A stretch of 64,000 bases of DNA from QHXM01 sp963697975 (GTDB lineage: Bacteria; Acidobacteriota; Blastocatellia; Pyrinomonadales; Pyrinomonadaceae), in assembly GCA_963697975.1 (NCBI GenBank), contig OY969111.1, positions 4,278,001-4,342,000 of the forward strand, read 5' to 3'. A program made the position numbers and the translations under genes. Under the pieces are notes generated by a model. That model searched no databases. It had not been told where the DNA came from and saw nothing but the letters and a program-made list of their open reading frames with translations. Below are positions 1 through 8,808 of this stretch, in pieces (positions within the stretch are counted from its first letter, which is position 1; every line of letters begins with the position of its first letter).

Positions 1-519
1 CATGATGATGAAAAGACCGAACGGATGCGTTTCACTTTCCCTCGCCAGCCGGAAGGAAAGCGTCTGTGTCTGGCAGACTATTTCGCCTCTAAGGATTCAG
101 GGCGAATGGACGTGGCGGCATTTCATCTCGTGACGATGGGACGACGCGCGAGCGTCTATGCTCAGGAGCTTTTCAAGGCGGACAACTACACCGACTATCT
201 CTTCTTCCACGGCCTGAGCGTGGAATCGGCGGAAGCTCTCGCCGAACTCTGGCACAAGCGCATCCGCGAAGAGTTAGCGATAGCAGAGCGCGACCACAAG
301 GAGTTGAACAAGCTCTTTCACCAGTCGTATCAAGGCTCGCGCTTCAGCTTCGGTTATCCGGCTTGCCCGAGTCTGGAAGATCAGACGAAACTGTTTGAGC
401 TGTTAGACCCGTCGCGCATTGATGTGGAGTTGACGGAAGAGTTCCAACTCGACCCGGAGCAATCAACCTCCGCGATCATCGTGCATCATGAAGAAGCGAA
501 ATATTTCTCGATTGATTAG
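1..519 (+). CDS. metH: Cobalamin-dependent methionine synthase, C-terminal fragment
   Basis: The reading frame is open from base 1, so this is the 3' end of a gene that starts outside the window. The roughly 172 visible residues match the AdoMet-binding reactivation domain of MetH, the part that binds S-adenosylmethionine while flavodoxin reduces oxidised cob(II)alamin. Recognisable blocks are RLCLADYF near the start, DYLFFHGLSVESAEALAE in the middle, the family signature FGYPACPSLEDQ, and the terminal LTEEFQLDPEQSTSAI followed by AKYFSID. MetH transfers a methyl group from methyltetrahydrofolate to homocysteine in the cytoplasm. The acyltransferase gene begins 12 bases after the stop on the same strand, so the two may be cotranscribed, although no functional link is apparent. 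Confidence 0.96.
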   Translation, partial: HDDEKTERMRFTFPRQPEGKRLCLADYFASKDSGRMDVAAFHLVTMGRRASVYAQELFKADNYTDYLFFHGLSVESAEALAELWHKRIREELAIAERDHKELNKLFHQSYQGSRFSFGYPACPSLEDQTKLFELLDPSRIDVELTEEFQLDPEQSTSAIIVHHEEAKYFSID

Positions 520-531
520 AAGCAAAGTCCG

Positions 532-1428
532 ATGTCTCAAGTCACGAGTCCTAAGTCTGAGGTGGTCAGTCAAACTTCTGAAGTTGACTTGATGCCTGCG
601 AGTTCGGAATCAGAACGATCAATTGATCCGAAGCCTGAGGAACTCGCCGCCCTCTCAAGGATGGAGCGTTTCATCTTCCTTCAGGCGCACGAGATGAATC
701 AGGGACGTTGGAAACGTTTCTGGACGTGGTGTCAACGCCACATCGGCTCACTCTGGATTTATCTGGCGACTTACAATCTGATGAAGGTTTACGGCCTCGA
801 AAATTTTGAGGCCGCGAGCGCAGAACGCCCGCTCCTGCTCGTCGCCAATCATCGCTCGTTCTTCGATATGTACGCCGTCTCAAGCGTTCTCTTTCGTCGC
901 ACGCGACGGCCAATGCAACTCTTTTTCCCCGTGCGCGCCAAGTTCTTTTACCAGTCGCTTCCGGGCATGCTGGTCAACTTTCTGGCCGGATGGTGGTCTA
1001 TGTATCCGCCCATCTTCGGCGAGAATGAAAAGCGCGTCTTTGATAAATATTCGATGCGCCGCCTGACAGAGCTTTGTCGAAGCGGCGCAGCCCACGTCAT
1101 CGGCTTTCACCCGGAAGGCGCGCGCAATCTCAATTCAGACCCGTACTCGTACCTGCGCGCTCAACCCGGTGTGGGCAAGCTCATCAAGGATGCCGCGCCG
1201 CAAGTCATCCCCGTCTTCATCGCCGGACTCGGCAACAAAGTCCTGCGGCAGATCAACGCCAACTGGAACGGGGGCGAACCCGTCCGCATACACTTCGGCC
1301 CGCCCCTCGAACTCTCTGAATTTCTGGCGAAGAAAGATCACGTGCGGACCTACAAAGAGATTTCCGATTTCGTCATGAGCAAGATCGCAGAGCTTGGCGA
1401 AAAAGACCGCGAAACATTTGCCAGGTAG
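532..1428 (+). CDS. PlsC-type 1-acylglycerol-3-phosphate acyltransferase family protein
   Basis: This is a 298-residue acyltransferase of the PlsC (LPLAT) superfamily, which moves acyl groups onto lysophospholipids at the membrane. The catalytic HX4D motif is visible as NHRSFFD and the acceptor-binding motif as HPEGARN about 90 residues later. The first 40 or so residues are Ser/Val/Glu-rich and are encoded by DNA with a loose 7-bp period (about 535-600), so the conserved protein may effectively begin at the internal ATG at 661 (MERFIFLQ). The stop codon TAG at 1426-1428 lies inside the 110-bp palindromic repeat. The lipid kinase downstream and the ether-lipid block on the other strand suggest a role in glycerolipid synthesis; the actual substrate is not known. 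Confidence 0.85.
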   Translation: MSQVTSPKSEVVSQTSEVDLMPASSESERSIDPKPEELAALSRMERFIFLQAHEMNQGRWKRFWTWCQRHIGSLWIYLATYNLMKVYGLENFEAASAERPLLLVANHRSFFDMYAVSSVLFRRTRRPMQLFFPVRAKFFYQSLPGMLVNFLAGWWSMYPPIFGENEKRVFDKYSMRRLTELCRSGAAHVIGFHPEGARNLNSDPYSYLRAQPGVGKLIKDAAPQVIPVFIAGLGNKVLRQINANWNGGEPVRIHFGPPLELSEFLAKKDHVRTYKEISDFVMSKIAELGEKDRETFAR

Positions 1429-1536
1429 GACAGGCATTCCTGCCTGTCCAAGCGTGCTAACAGCACGCTCTTGATATTCGCTAACAGGATATTCGCGCTT
1501 TCGCGCTCAAGGACAGACCGAGAATGTCTGTCCTAC
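1424..1536. repeat. 110-bp palindromic repeat, copy 1
   Basis: The outer arms are GTAGGACAGGCATTCCTGCC on the left and its near-complement, ending in TGTCTGTCCTAC, on the right. A smaller inner hairpin (AGCGTGCTAACAGCACGCT) and a TATTCGCGCTTTCGCGCTC block lie between. The same arms recur at 40884-40996 and 59510-59623. This copy contains the stop codon of the acyltransferase gene. Confidence 0.85.
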
Positions 1537-1549
1537 TTCTCCTACTTCG

Positions 1550-2506
1550 ATGTCACTTTTACCGCTTGTCATCATCAATCCGGCTTCCGGCGGCAACTCG
1601 ACGCGTGGGGCGTGGCCTGCGATGGCGAGCGATCTGGCGGCGCATTTCGGGGCGTTCAACTGCGCGTTTACTGAGAAGCAGGGTGAGGGGCGCGTGCTGG
1701 CGGCGCGCGGAGCGAGAGAAGGGCGGCGATTGATTATCGCCTGCGGTGGCGATGGCACTATCTCGGAGGTCGCCAACGGGATTCTGGAATCAGGCTGCGG
1801 TGATGAGGTCGAGTTAGGCGTTCTGCCGAGCGGCACGGGCGGCGATTTCCGGCGCTCGTTGCGGATTCCGGCGCGCACGGCAGACGCGGCGCGCCTTCTT
1901 CGCACTGGCCGCACAAGACGCATGGATGTTGGCCTCGTTACCTATCTCAATCACGAAGGCGCGGAAGAGACGAGGCACTTTCTCGGTGTCGCGTCGTTAG
2001 GCATGAGCACGGACATCATCGAACGTGTGAAGGGGAAAGCCGCGCGCTCTTCCTCGTTAGCGCGCTCCGGTTGGCTGGGCGGTAAAATCTCTTTCGCCGC
2101 TGCGACAGTGCAGTCAACTCTCTCTTCACCCGGAACAAGCATCATCGTGCAATTGGATGAGGCCGTGGAGCGTCGCCTCACGGTGAGCAATCTGTGCGTC
2201 GCCAACGCTCGCTATTTCGGCGGCGGGATGAAGGTCGCGCCAATGGCTCTGCTGGACGATGGGCGATTGGACGTAATCGCCATCGGCGATCTCGGCGCGC
2301 TGAAGATTCTCGCCAACGCGCACAAACTCTACAGGGGCACGCACCTTGAAATGGAGCAGGTTCACCACGCGCACGCGCGCGTCGTCACAGCGCGGCCTGC
2401 CCGAAGAGATGAGGATGTAGCGATTGAGATTGATGGAGAGTTGCCGGGTCGTCTACCCGCCAGATTTGAAATCCTGCCGCGCGCCTTGCTCGTCAGATGC
2501 CCTTAA
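1550..2506 (+). CDS. Diacylglycerol kinase family lipid kinase (DagK/YegS-like)
   Basis: The 318-residue protein has the fold signatures of the DAGK catalytic family, which phosphorylates lipids such as diacylglycerol with ATP. The N-terminal nucleotide-binding strand is PLVIINPASGGNS, the glycine-rich motif is CGGDGTISEVANG, and LGVLPSGTGGDFRRSL follows as the conserved GTGNDFAR-type loop, here with Gly-Asp instead of Asn-Asp. The C-terminal half carries VANARYFGGGMKVAP and EIDGELPG, typical of the second domain. Length is normal for the family. No clear ribosome-binding site precedes the ATG. It follows the acyltransferase with only the palindromic repeat between, so a small lipid-modification operon after metH is plausible. 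The substrate cannot be read from sequence. Confidence 0.9.
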   Translation: MSLLPLVIINPASGGNSTRGAWPAMASDLAAHFGAFNCAFTEKQGEGRVLAARGAREGRRLIIACGGDGTISEVANGILESGCGDEVELGVLPSGTGGDFRRSLRIPARTADAARLLRTGRTRRMDVGLVTYLNHEGAEETRHFLGVASLGMSTDIIERVKGKAARSSSLARSGWLGGKISFAAATVQSTLSSPGTSIIVQLDEAVERRLTVSNLCVANARYFGGGMKVAPMALLDDGRLDVIAIGDLGALKILANAHKLYRGTHLEMEQVHHAHARVVTARPARRDEDVAIEIDGELPGRLPARFEILPRALLVRCP

Positions 2507-2510
2507 AAGC

Positions 2511-2588
2511 AGTGATAGGTGATGGGTGATGGGTGATAAGAGAAAGCCTTTGTTTTTTCCTATCACCTATCACCCATCACTTATCACT
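2511..2588. repeat. Heptad-repeat hairpin (GTGATRG family)
   Basis: The left arm, 2511-2540, is a degenerate tandem of GTGATAG/GTGATGG heptads. The right arm, about 2559-2588, is its reverse complement with about three mismatches. It separates the convergent lipid kinase and secreted-protein genes, and the right arm supplies the TGA stop of the latter (2584-2586). It could act as a bidirectional terminator. Near-identical arms occur at 4274-4351 and 54237-54313. Confidence 0.9.
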
Positions 2589-3108
2589 TCGTTACCCGCT
2601 GCAAGTTCATCTCAAGAAACTTTCGCCAGTTCTTCCCGTCCTGAGAAAATTCGCCGATCTCGAACCACTCGCCCTTGTCGGTTAGCTTGAAGGTGAACCG
2701 GACGCCGCCCTGCGGGTATTGAATGCTCCATTGCCATCCGCCCTCGATTAAATTCAAGACATAATCGCCGACTGCGCCGTTAGCCAGGTACGTGCGAAAG
2801 TTGTAGCTCTTCGTCTTCTCGTCGTAGGAGAGCACGGCGAGAGTTTCGTGGGCGACTACTCCTTCTTTATTTTTGAAATTTCCTTCGAAGAGCAGGGCAA
2901 GGCCGTTCAGTTTGGTTTGAACCGTCTCCGTCCCGGCAAATGTCTGCCGCCCGCCCTCGCGCTCCATCCAGCCTGTCCCCTTCCACTGGCCGACCATGTA
3001 GTCCAGCTTCTTCATTTCGCTCAATCGAGTTGTGAGCGAAGGGACTGTCTGTGCCGAGAGTGGAAACGAGAGCGTCAGGAGCAGCAGAAACGAATAGAAA
3101 AATCTCAT
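2584..3108 (-). CDS. Secreted DUF1579-like beta-barrel protein
   Basis: A 174-residue protein with a cleavable signal peptide (hydrophobic run YSFLLLLTLSFPLSAQ, probable cleavage after SAQ). The mature part begins with LDYMVGQWKGTGWMER, similar to the opening of DUF1579-type or heme-binding lipocalin-like barrels. The rest alternates short beta strands with polar turns (AVGDYVLNLIEGGWQWSIQY), which fits a small barrel. No catalytic residues are recognisable. The last codons (VTK then TGA) run into the heptad hairpin downstream. It stands alone between convergent and same-strand neighbours. The function is unknown; a periplasmic ligand-binding role is a guess from the fold. Confidence 0.75.
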   Translation of the reverse strand: MRFFYSFLLLLTLSFPLSAQTVPSLTTRLSEMKKLDYMVGQWKGTGWMEREGGRQTFAGTETVQTKLNGLALLFEGNFKNKEGVVAHETLAVLSYDEKTKSYNFRTYLANGAVGDYVLNLIEGGWQWSIQYPQGGVRFTFKLTDKGEWFEIGEFSQDGKNWRKFLEMNLQRVTK

Positions 3109-3171
3109 CGTGTCCTCCAGAGTTTTTAAGATTGTGTGGCCGACGAGAGTTTTGTCCTCTCAGCCATTTGC

Positions 3172-4269
3172 CTAAATGCCTGCGAGGAAATTTTCACGAA
3201 GATATTTAACCGTATCGAGCAGGGTCTCGCCGGGATCGCGCGGCGAAAAGTTCAACTCTTCCTCGGCCTTCGATGAATCGAGATACCAGAAATATTCCGC
3301 CATCTCGACGGCGGCGGGTTCGACCGGCGGGGCCTTGTCCCATTGCTTGTAGAAGGCATGAATAAGCTGCGAGCCTGCGACCGCGACCCTTGAGGGAAAA
3401 GAGAAGCGCGGCGCGCGTACCTGCGTTAGCCGCTCAAGTCGACCGAAGAATTTCTCGAACGTCCAGTTGGCGCTTCCTAATAGATAACGCTCGCCCGCTT
3501 TGCCGTCTTTCATCGCTGCGCGGAGCGTGGTCGCCACATCGCGCACGTCAACAAAGCTCAGGCCGCCCGTTGGAGTCGCGTTGATCTTGCGCGCGAGAAA
3601 ATCCAGCACGACTTTTGTCGAACTGAGACGCTCATCACCAGGGCCGAGCAGGAGGCTTGGGTTGAGGATGACAAGACGCCGACCCGCGCCGCTGAATCGT
3701 TCGAGCGCGACGCGCTCCTGATAAAGCTTGCTGGCGTAGTAGGGCCAGCGCGAGATGATGTCAACGGGTTGCGCGCCCTTTTCGTCGGGGACGCCTTCAT
3801 TCTTTTCTCTGACTGCAATCGTGCCGCTCGTCGAAGCCATTACGATTGTCTTCACGCCCACACGCGCCGCCGCCTCACACATGAGACGCGTTCCGTCAAC
3901 ATGAATCGAGTACATCTCACGCGCATCTTCGTCATCACGCGAGACGCGCCCCGCCAGATGATAAATCTCCGTCACGCCCTCGACCGCGCGGGCTACGTCT
4001 TCCGCCTTCGTGATCGAGCCTGTGACTGTTTCGACTCCCAGTTCAGCGAGCCATGCGGGATTGGAAGTCGCCAGCACGCGTAGATTCTTCGCGCCCGCTT
4101 CCGCAAGCTGCCGCACCAGATGAGAGCCTAGAAAGCCAGTGCCGCCCGTGATGAGCGTGATGGCTCGCGGCCTTTTGGCCAGCGCCACGCTCTTCTTCGC
4201 TACAGCTTTTGCCGCAGACTTTGCAGAGGATTTGCGCGGGGCACGTTTTTTAGTTTTCGTCGTCGCCAT
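3172..4269 (-). CDS. Extended SDR NAD(P)-dependent epimerase/reductase with Lys/Ala-rich N-terminal tail
   Basis: The core is an extended short-chain dehydrogenase/reductase of the dihydroflavonol-reductase or hopanoid-associated epimerase type. The Rossmann motif GGTGFLGSHL lies at about residues 42-51, and the catalytic YYASK motif follows a Ser/Thr-rich active-site strand (MASTSGTIAV). Substrate is not evident. The first 36 residues (TKTKKRAPRK followed by SAKSAAKAVAKK) are Lys/Ala-rich like histone H1 tails, unusual for an SDR. A GTG codon about 28 residues in could be an alternative start. It is the last gene of the minus-strand block after the ElbD-like enzyme, separated from it by a heptad hairpin, so it may reduce a keto or aldehyde group in the same lipid pathway (inference). 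Confidence 0.85.
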   Translation of the reverse strand: MATTKTKKRAPRKSSAKSAAKAVAKKSVALAKRPRAITLITGGTGFLGSHLVRQLAEAGAKNLRVLATSNPAWLAELGVETVTGSITKAEDVARAVEGVTEIYHLAGRVSRDDEDAREMYSIHVDGTRLMCEAAARVGVKTIVMASTSGTIAVREKNEGVPDEKGAQPVDIISRWPYYASKLYQERVALERFSGAGRRLVILNPSLLLGPGDERLSSTKVVLDFLARKINATPTGGLSFVDVRDVATTLRAAMKDGKAGERYLLGSANWTFEKFFGRLERLTQVRAPRFSFPSRVAVAGSQLIHAFYKQWDKAPPVEPAAVEMAEYFWYLDSSKAEEELNFSPRDPGETLLDTVKYLRENFLAGI

Positions 4270-4273
4270 GATG

Positions 4274-4351
4274 AAAAGTGATAGGTGATGGGTGATAGGT
4301 GATAGGAAAGAACTGTTGTTTTTCTCTTATCACCCATCACCCATCACTTTT
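4274..4351. repeat. Heptad-repeat hairpin (GTGATRG family)
   Basis: The left arm, about 4274-4306, repeats GTGATAG/GTGATGG. The right arm, about 4325-4351, repeats the complement CATCACC. It lies between two genes of the same strand, directly upstream of the SDR start, so it is not only a convergent-gene element; it might attenuate readthrough from the large upstream gene. Confidence 0.9.
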
Positions 4352-4359
4352 CACCGTTT

Positions 4360-7300
4360 TTAATCTCCGATTGTCGTTGCTTCTGCTACCTGCTCGTCTA
4401 TTTCAGCGTTGCTGCTGCGTGCTGCGCGGCGTTCATCCTTCCAACGCTTGCGTAACGCTCTGGCGTCGAAAGCGTGGCGCGTGCCGTCACGTAAGTTTTC
4501 GACCGAATGCTGGGTGAGCGCGGCGATCAGGCGATAGGCTTCAGAGCGCGACATGCCTTTCGTCAAATCTTCCAGTTCTTCGATTGAAAGATAGCGACCG
4601 ATGCGCGCGCCGATGTCGCGGCTCCTGATGAGAGTCGATCCCTTCGGCATCGCCTCATAAGTCCCGTAAACGTAAATCGGCAGGATGCCGACACGACAGG
4701 CGAGCGCAAGATAACCAATCACGGGCTTGAACTCTAAGAGTTGGCCTGTCACGCTTCGTCCGCCTTCGGGGAAAATCAGCGCGTTGTAGCCACGATCAAG
4801 GAACGAGCGCGCGTGACGGAGCGATTGACGAAGGCTTCCGCTGCGCTCAATCGGAACGGTGTTGGTGAAATTCTCCATGTAGGCGCGCTTGTACTTGTTG
4901 TCGAAAAAGTAGTCGGCGGCGGCGAGCGCGATCATATCTTTCCCCGCATCTCCGAGCGACATCTTGACCAGACCCATATCCAGATGCGACGTGTGATTCG
5001 ACGTGACGATGAAGTTGGTGTGAACGGGAATGTTCACGCGGCCTTCGTATTTCGTGTGGAGAAACTTGTCGTAGAAGACGCGCTGCAAAGCATCCAGCCC
5101 GCGATTTCCTACGTCGCGGACAAAAGCCGGAATGTGAATCTCGTCTTCGCGCTCTGTTTCTGCGCGCGTCTCGGCGGAGGTTTTACGCGCCGCAGGCGGT
5201 GCGTGACGCGTGACGACGGTTGCGAGTTCGCGCAGGTCATGCACTTCGGTCAGCGTGTTGGGAGATTTGAGCGCGCCTCCGGCATTCTCGATGGCTGTCG
5301 CAAGCTCGACGTACATCAGGCTGTCGAAGCCCAGATCATTCAAGCGTGAATCGAGCCTGATTTCGGAGCGTGGACGGCTGGAAACTGCCGAGACGATATT
5401 AATCAGCCATGTCGCGTCGCCCTCTTTTTCGTCAGGCGAGGCAACACGCGAGGTCGCCTTCGCGCTCGCTTCCAGGACCTGAAGCGTGTCCAAGACCTCG
5501 CTGCGCTTGACCTTGCGCGTGGCCGTGCGTGGCAGGTCTTTGTCCCAGAAATGATAAACCTTGACGCGCTTGTAGAAGGGAAGCGTGGACGAAACGTCGC
5601 GGAAGTGTTCGTCAATGCGCTTGCGAACTTCTTCGCGCGTTAAGCTATTGTCATGCTCGTATTTGGGCACGATCATGCTGGCGACCTTTTCGCCCAAACC
5701 ATCGGGCAGGCCGACGACGCTCAGTTCCTTGATGAAAGGCGAGGTGTCGTAAGCCTCTTCGACTTCGTCCGGGTAAACGTTCTTGCCGCTCGTATCAATG
5801 ATGATCTCTTTCGAGCGACCGACGAGATAAAGATTGCCTTCGTCGTCGAGCTTGCCGATGTCGCCCGTGTGCAGCCAGCGGTTGATGAGCGTGCGTCGCG
5901 TCGCGTCTTCGTTCTCGAAATAGCCGACCATCACGTTTGGCCCGCGCGCGATCACTTCACCAATGCCGAGAGCGTTGGCGTCGAGGATTTTTACTTCCAC
6001 ACCCGGCAGGGGCCTGCCGACCGTTCCAGTCGAGAGCTTGTTCTGCGGGCGTGTGACGGTCAGGACGGGCGAGGCTTCCGTCAACCCGTAGCCTTCAAGG
6101 ATAGTGAAGCCGAGTCCATGAAAATCTTTCTGAACCTGTTCGCTCAAAGCAGAGCCACCGCTAATCAGGTAGCGGATGCGCCCGCCCATGCCCTGATGAA
6201 TCGGATAAAAGACGAGCTGGCCCAGATTGAGCGGCGTGTTGTCGCGCAGCCACGAGTTGATACGCATCAAGAGGTCAGCCGCGTTGCCGATCAACTTGCT
6301 TCGCTCGTTGAACTTGGTCTTGATGCGACGATGCAGCAGTTCCCAGACGGCAGGCACGCCGACCATCCCTGTGACGTGACCGTTCTTGATGGCGCGCGTC
6401 AGGGCGTCAGATGTCAGTTCCTCCATGTACGTAATCTGCGCGCCGCGACTCAAGGGGGCGAGGAAGCCCGCCGAGAACTCGAACGTGTGATGAAGCGGCA
6501 AGACGGAAAGCACGCCGTCGCGCGTCGTCATGTCAAAGATGGACGAGAGCATCGAAGTCATGCTCGTCAAATTTCGATGTGAGAGCATGACGGCTTTCGG
6601 CTGACCCGTCGTGCCCGAAGTGAAGATGAGCGAAGCGACACTTTGCGCCTGCACGCGCGTTGGAAGAAGCGCGATGCGCTGGTCTTCCGTCTGCTCGTCG
6701 GGCATCGCGAAGACTTCTTCAAAGCGCCAGATGCGTATCGGCTCGACTCCGGCGGCCTTTAACTTTTCCGTAAGGTCGGAGTGCTTCGCGTACATCTCCT
6801 CGCTGACGACCAGCCCCGCCGCATCTCCGGCACGCGCGAAGCTGACAACCTTGTCGGTCGAGACATCGGGGTCAACGGGGATGCAGGTCGCTCCGGCCTT
6901 CAGGACGCCGAAATAGGTCATGCCCCATTCGGGCGCATTGTGGCTGAGCAGCATGACGCGCTCGCCGGGCCGTATTCCTTCACTAACGAAAAACGCAGCG
7001 GCGCGCGTGGCTAGTTCGCGCAGGTTGGCGTAGGTGTACTGTTCTTTCCGCCCGTCGCGCTCGATTCGCATGGCGACGCGGGTGGCGTGGCGCTTGGTGG
7101 AGGTCTCGAAGAGTTCGAGCAGGTCGCGGTAGGTATAAACGCGCTTGGGCTGGGCGCGCATGTCCTCTTCGAGCTTCGGGAAGACCCATTTCTTGAGACC
7201 GGGAAAATGGGTGTTCATCCAGTAGTCGTACCAGTCGTACTTTTCAGGATGCCAGGGAAGCAAGCTCTGCTCATCCTTGCGAACGCGCGACATCAACGAG

Positions 7301-8802
7301 CGCACGTTGTCGGCGCGAAAGATGTAAGCGTTCTCGACCGTGAACGGGCTGAACATCTCAAAGGCTTCCTGCGTCTCGTGCGTCAATTCTTCAAAGCGAT
7401 CAACGTTCTGCTTGACGCGATCAATGACTTCCGCGACACGGCCTCCGCCCCAGCGCGGGCGCACGCGGTCAAGCAGACCCGATACTTTCTTAGCCGCCGC
7501 ATTAATCATCGGCGTCGAAGTTCTGTCAAAGTGCGCCGGGGTGACAGGCTTCGTCTCCATGCGAGCGGCAATCTGGTTGATGATTTTGAAGCCGGTATCC
7601 TTCTCAACGAAATGCTTGCGCTTGTAGAGGCCGAGCAAGCCCACGATGCGGCGCATGTCGTTCGGGTTTGAATCGCCGGTCGCGGCCTGATGCACGAGTC
7701 GCGGCTCTTCGACGCACGCCTGAGCGGCGACCGCCAGCATGACGGCGGCGACCTGATCCACCGGCGTAATGTCCAGAATCAGTTTTTCATTAACGGGAAT
7801 CAACGATTGGCCTTTAAGCGCGATGAAGATGAGCGGCGCGGTCGTCGTGAAGCCTTCGTTCCAGCCGGGGAACGGGTAGGACATGGCTGATTCGACGATT
7901 GATGGACGAACAATGCTGCGAACAATTCCGTCTTCGGCGGCGACCAATTGCTCGCCAAGACTTTTTGTATAAGTGTAAATATTCGGCCAGCCCCACCACG
8001 CGGCGCGCTCGATGCCGAGGTCGGTCAGGCGCGTGCGAGTCCAGACTTTTCGCTCGCGTGCGACGGCCAATCCCATCGCGTCCAGATCATCAGGGTCGCG
8101 GCCTTCTTCAATCAGGCGCTTGCGCGCCAGTTCGCGAAAGCGCGCCGCCATCAACGCGTCCCGTGCCTCATCCCGAACGCGGTCGGCGAGCCGGGCACAA
8201 TCCCTGATCTCATGTTCGACGGAGAACTCCACGCCCTGCATGTCGTCTTCGTCACGGCGCGGGAAATAGCCTATGACAGGGTCTGACTCCCAGACCGGGC
8301 CTGAGCGATTGCCCGCGACAAAGCAGGTCGAGACGTGGACGAGCGCGGGCCGCTTCATCCGTTTCGTAAACTTGATAACGTTTTCCGTCCCGACGACGTT
8401 AGTACGAAGCGCGCTCTCCAGCGTCGGGTTGAACGTGACGTTGCCCGCGCTATTGAGTACGACATCAACATCGTCAGCAATCGCCTGCGCCTCTTCTTCC
8501 GTGTAACCGATATTGGTTTCGCCGATGTCGCCGCCGACGACTACGACCTTATCCCGGATGAACCCTTCAAAAGCGTCGCCATAACGCGCGCGTAAGGGAT
8601 CGAACGGCGGGGCGGTGATGACATTGTTCCAGAAGCGCGTTTCGGATTCTTCCTGAGAGCGTGCGCGCACAGTCACGTACACGCGCCCGATGTTCGGAAA
8701 GCGATGCAGCAGCATCGAGAGCGTGACCTTGCCGAGAAAGCCCGTCGCGCCGATGATGAAGACGTTTCTGCCGTTATAAATTTCTGTTGGAGATAGTTTC
8801 AT
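4360..8802 (-). CDS. elbD: ElbD-like multidomain enzyme: acyl-CoA reductase, AMP-ligase, carrier domain, PlsC acyltransferase
   Basis: This 1480-residue cytoplasmic enzyme combines four activities. Residues 1 to about 480 form a fatty-acyl reductase of the Male-sterility/NAD-binding-4 type (GATGFLGK at 18-25, YTYTK near 276-280). Residues about 555-1100 are an acyl-CoA/acyl-ACP synthetase (FTSGTTGQPKAV near 727-738, GYGLTEASPV, WLHTGDIG). A carrier domain follows with the phosphopantetheine serine in DLGFDSLMYVEL near 1161. The C-terminus is a PlsC acyltransferase (NHTSHLD near 1271, FPEGGRS near 1345). This order fits ElbD of myxobacteria, a multifunctional enzyme of alkyl-ether lipid synthesis. 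A reductase giving a fatty alcohol plus an acyltransferase acting on glycerol phosphate fits that role. The DUF2088 gene ends 6 bases upstream, implying cotranscription. Identity rests on architecture, not on alignment. Confidence 0.85.
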   Translation of the reverse strand: MKLSPTEIYNGRNVFIIGATGFLGKVTLSMLLHRFPNIGRVYVTVRARSQEESETRFWNNVITAPPFDPLRARYGDAFEGFIRDKVVVVGGDIGETNIGYTEEEAQAIADDVDVVLNSAGNVTFNPTLESALRTNVVGTENVIKFTKRMKRPALVHVSTCFVAGNRSGPVWESDPVIGYFPRRDEDDMQGVEFSVEHEIRDCARLADRVRDEARDALMAARFRELARKRLIEEGRDPDDLDAMGLAVARERKVWTRTRLTDLGIERAAWWGWPNIYTYTKSLGEQLVAAEDGIVRSIVRPSIVESAMSYPFPGWNEGFTTTAPLIFIALKGQSLIPVNEKLILDITPVDQVAAVMLAVAAQACVEEPRLVHQAATGDSNPNDMRRIVGLLGLYKRKHFVEKDTGFKIINQIAARMETKPVTPAHFDRTSTPMINAAAKKVSGLLDRVRPRWGGGRVAEVIDRVKQNVDRFEELTHETQEAFEMFSPFTVENAYIFRADNVRSLMSRVRKDEQSLLPWHPEKYDWYDYWMNTHFPGLKKWVFPKLEEDMRAQPKRVYTYRDLLELFETSTKRHATRVAMRIERDGRKEQYTYANLRELATRAAAFFVSEGIRPGERVMLLSHNAPEWGMTYFGVLKAGATCIPVDPDVSTDKVVSFARAGDAAGLVVSEEMYAKHSDLTEKLKAAGVEPIRIWRFEEVFAMPDEQTEDQRIALLPTRVQAQSVASLIFTSGTTGQPKAVMLSHRNLTSMTSMLSSIFDMTTRDGVLSVLPLHHTFEFSAGFLAPLSRGAQITYMEELTSDALTRAIKNGHVTGMVGVPAVWELLHRRIKTKFNERSKLIGNAADLLMRINSWLRDNTPLNLGQLVFYPIHQGMGGRIRYLISGGSALSEQVQKDFHGLGFTILEGYGLTEASPVLTVTRPQNKLSTGTVGRPLPGVEVKILDANALGIGEVIARGPNVMVGYFENEDATRRTLINRWLHTGDIGKLDDEGNLYLVGRSKEIIIDTSGKNVYPDEVEEAYDTSPFIKELSVVGLPDGLGEKVASMIVPKYEHDNSLTREEVRKRIDEHFRDVSSTLPFYKRVKVYHFWDKDLPRTATRKVKRSEVLDTLQVLEASAKATSRVASPDEKEGDATWLINIVSAVSSRPRSEIRLDSRLNDLGFDSLMYVELATAIENAGGALKSPNTLTEVHDLRELATVVTRHAPPAARKTSAETRAETEREDEIHIPAFVRDVGNRGLDALQRVFYDKFLHTKYEGRVNIPVHTNFIVTSNHTSHLDMGLVKMSLGDAGKDMIALAAADYFFDNKYKRAYMENFTNTVPIERSGSLRQSLRHARSFLDRGYNALIFPEGGRSVTGQLLEFKPVIGYLALACRVGILPIYVYGTYEAMPKGSTLIRSRDIGARIGRYLSIEELEDLTKGMSRSEAYRLIAALTQHSVENLRDGTRHAFDARALRKRWKDERRAARSSNAEIDEQVAEATTIGD

Positions 8803-8808
8803 CTTGGC

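Noticed and set aside
1524..1733. Alternative + strand start for the DagK gene in another frame
   Set aside because: The 1550 frame carries the GGDGT motif and full family length.
4741..8595. Long open frames on the + strand over the ElbD-like gene
   Set aside because: They are antisense shadows caused by GC-rich codon use; the minus strand protein has clear domains along its whole length.
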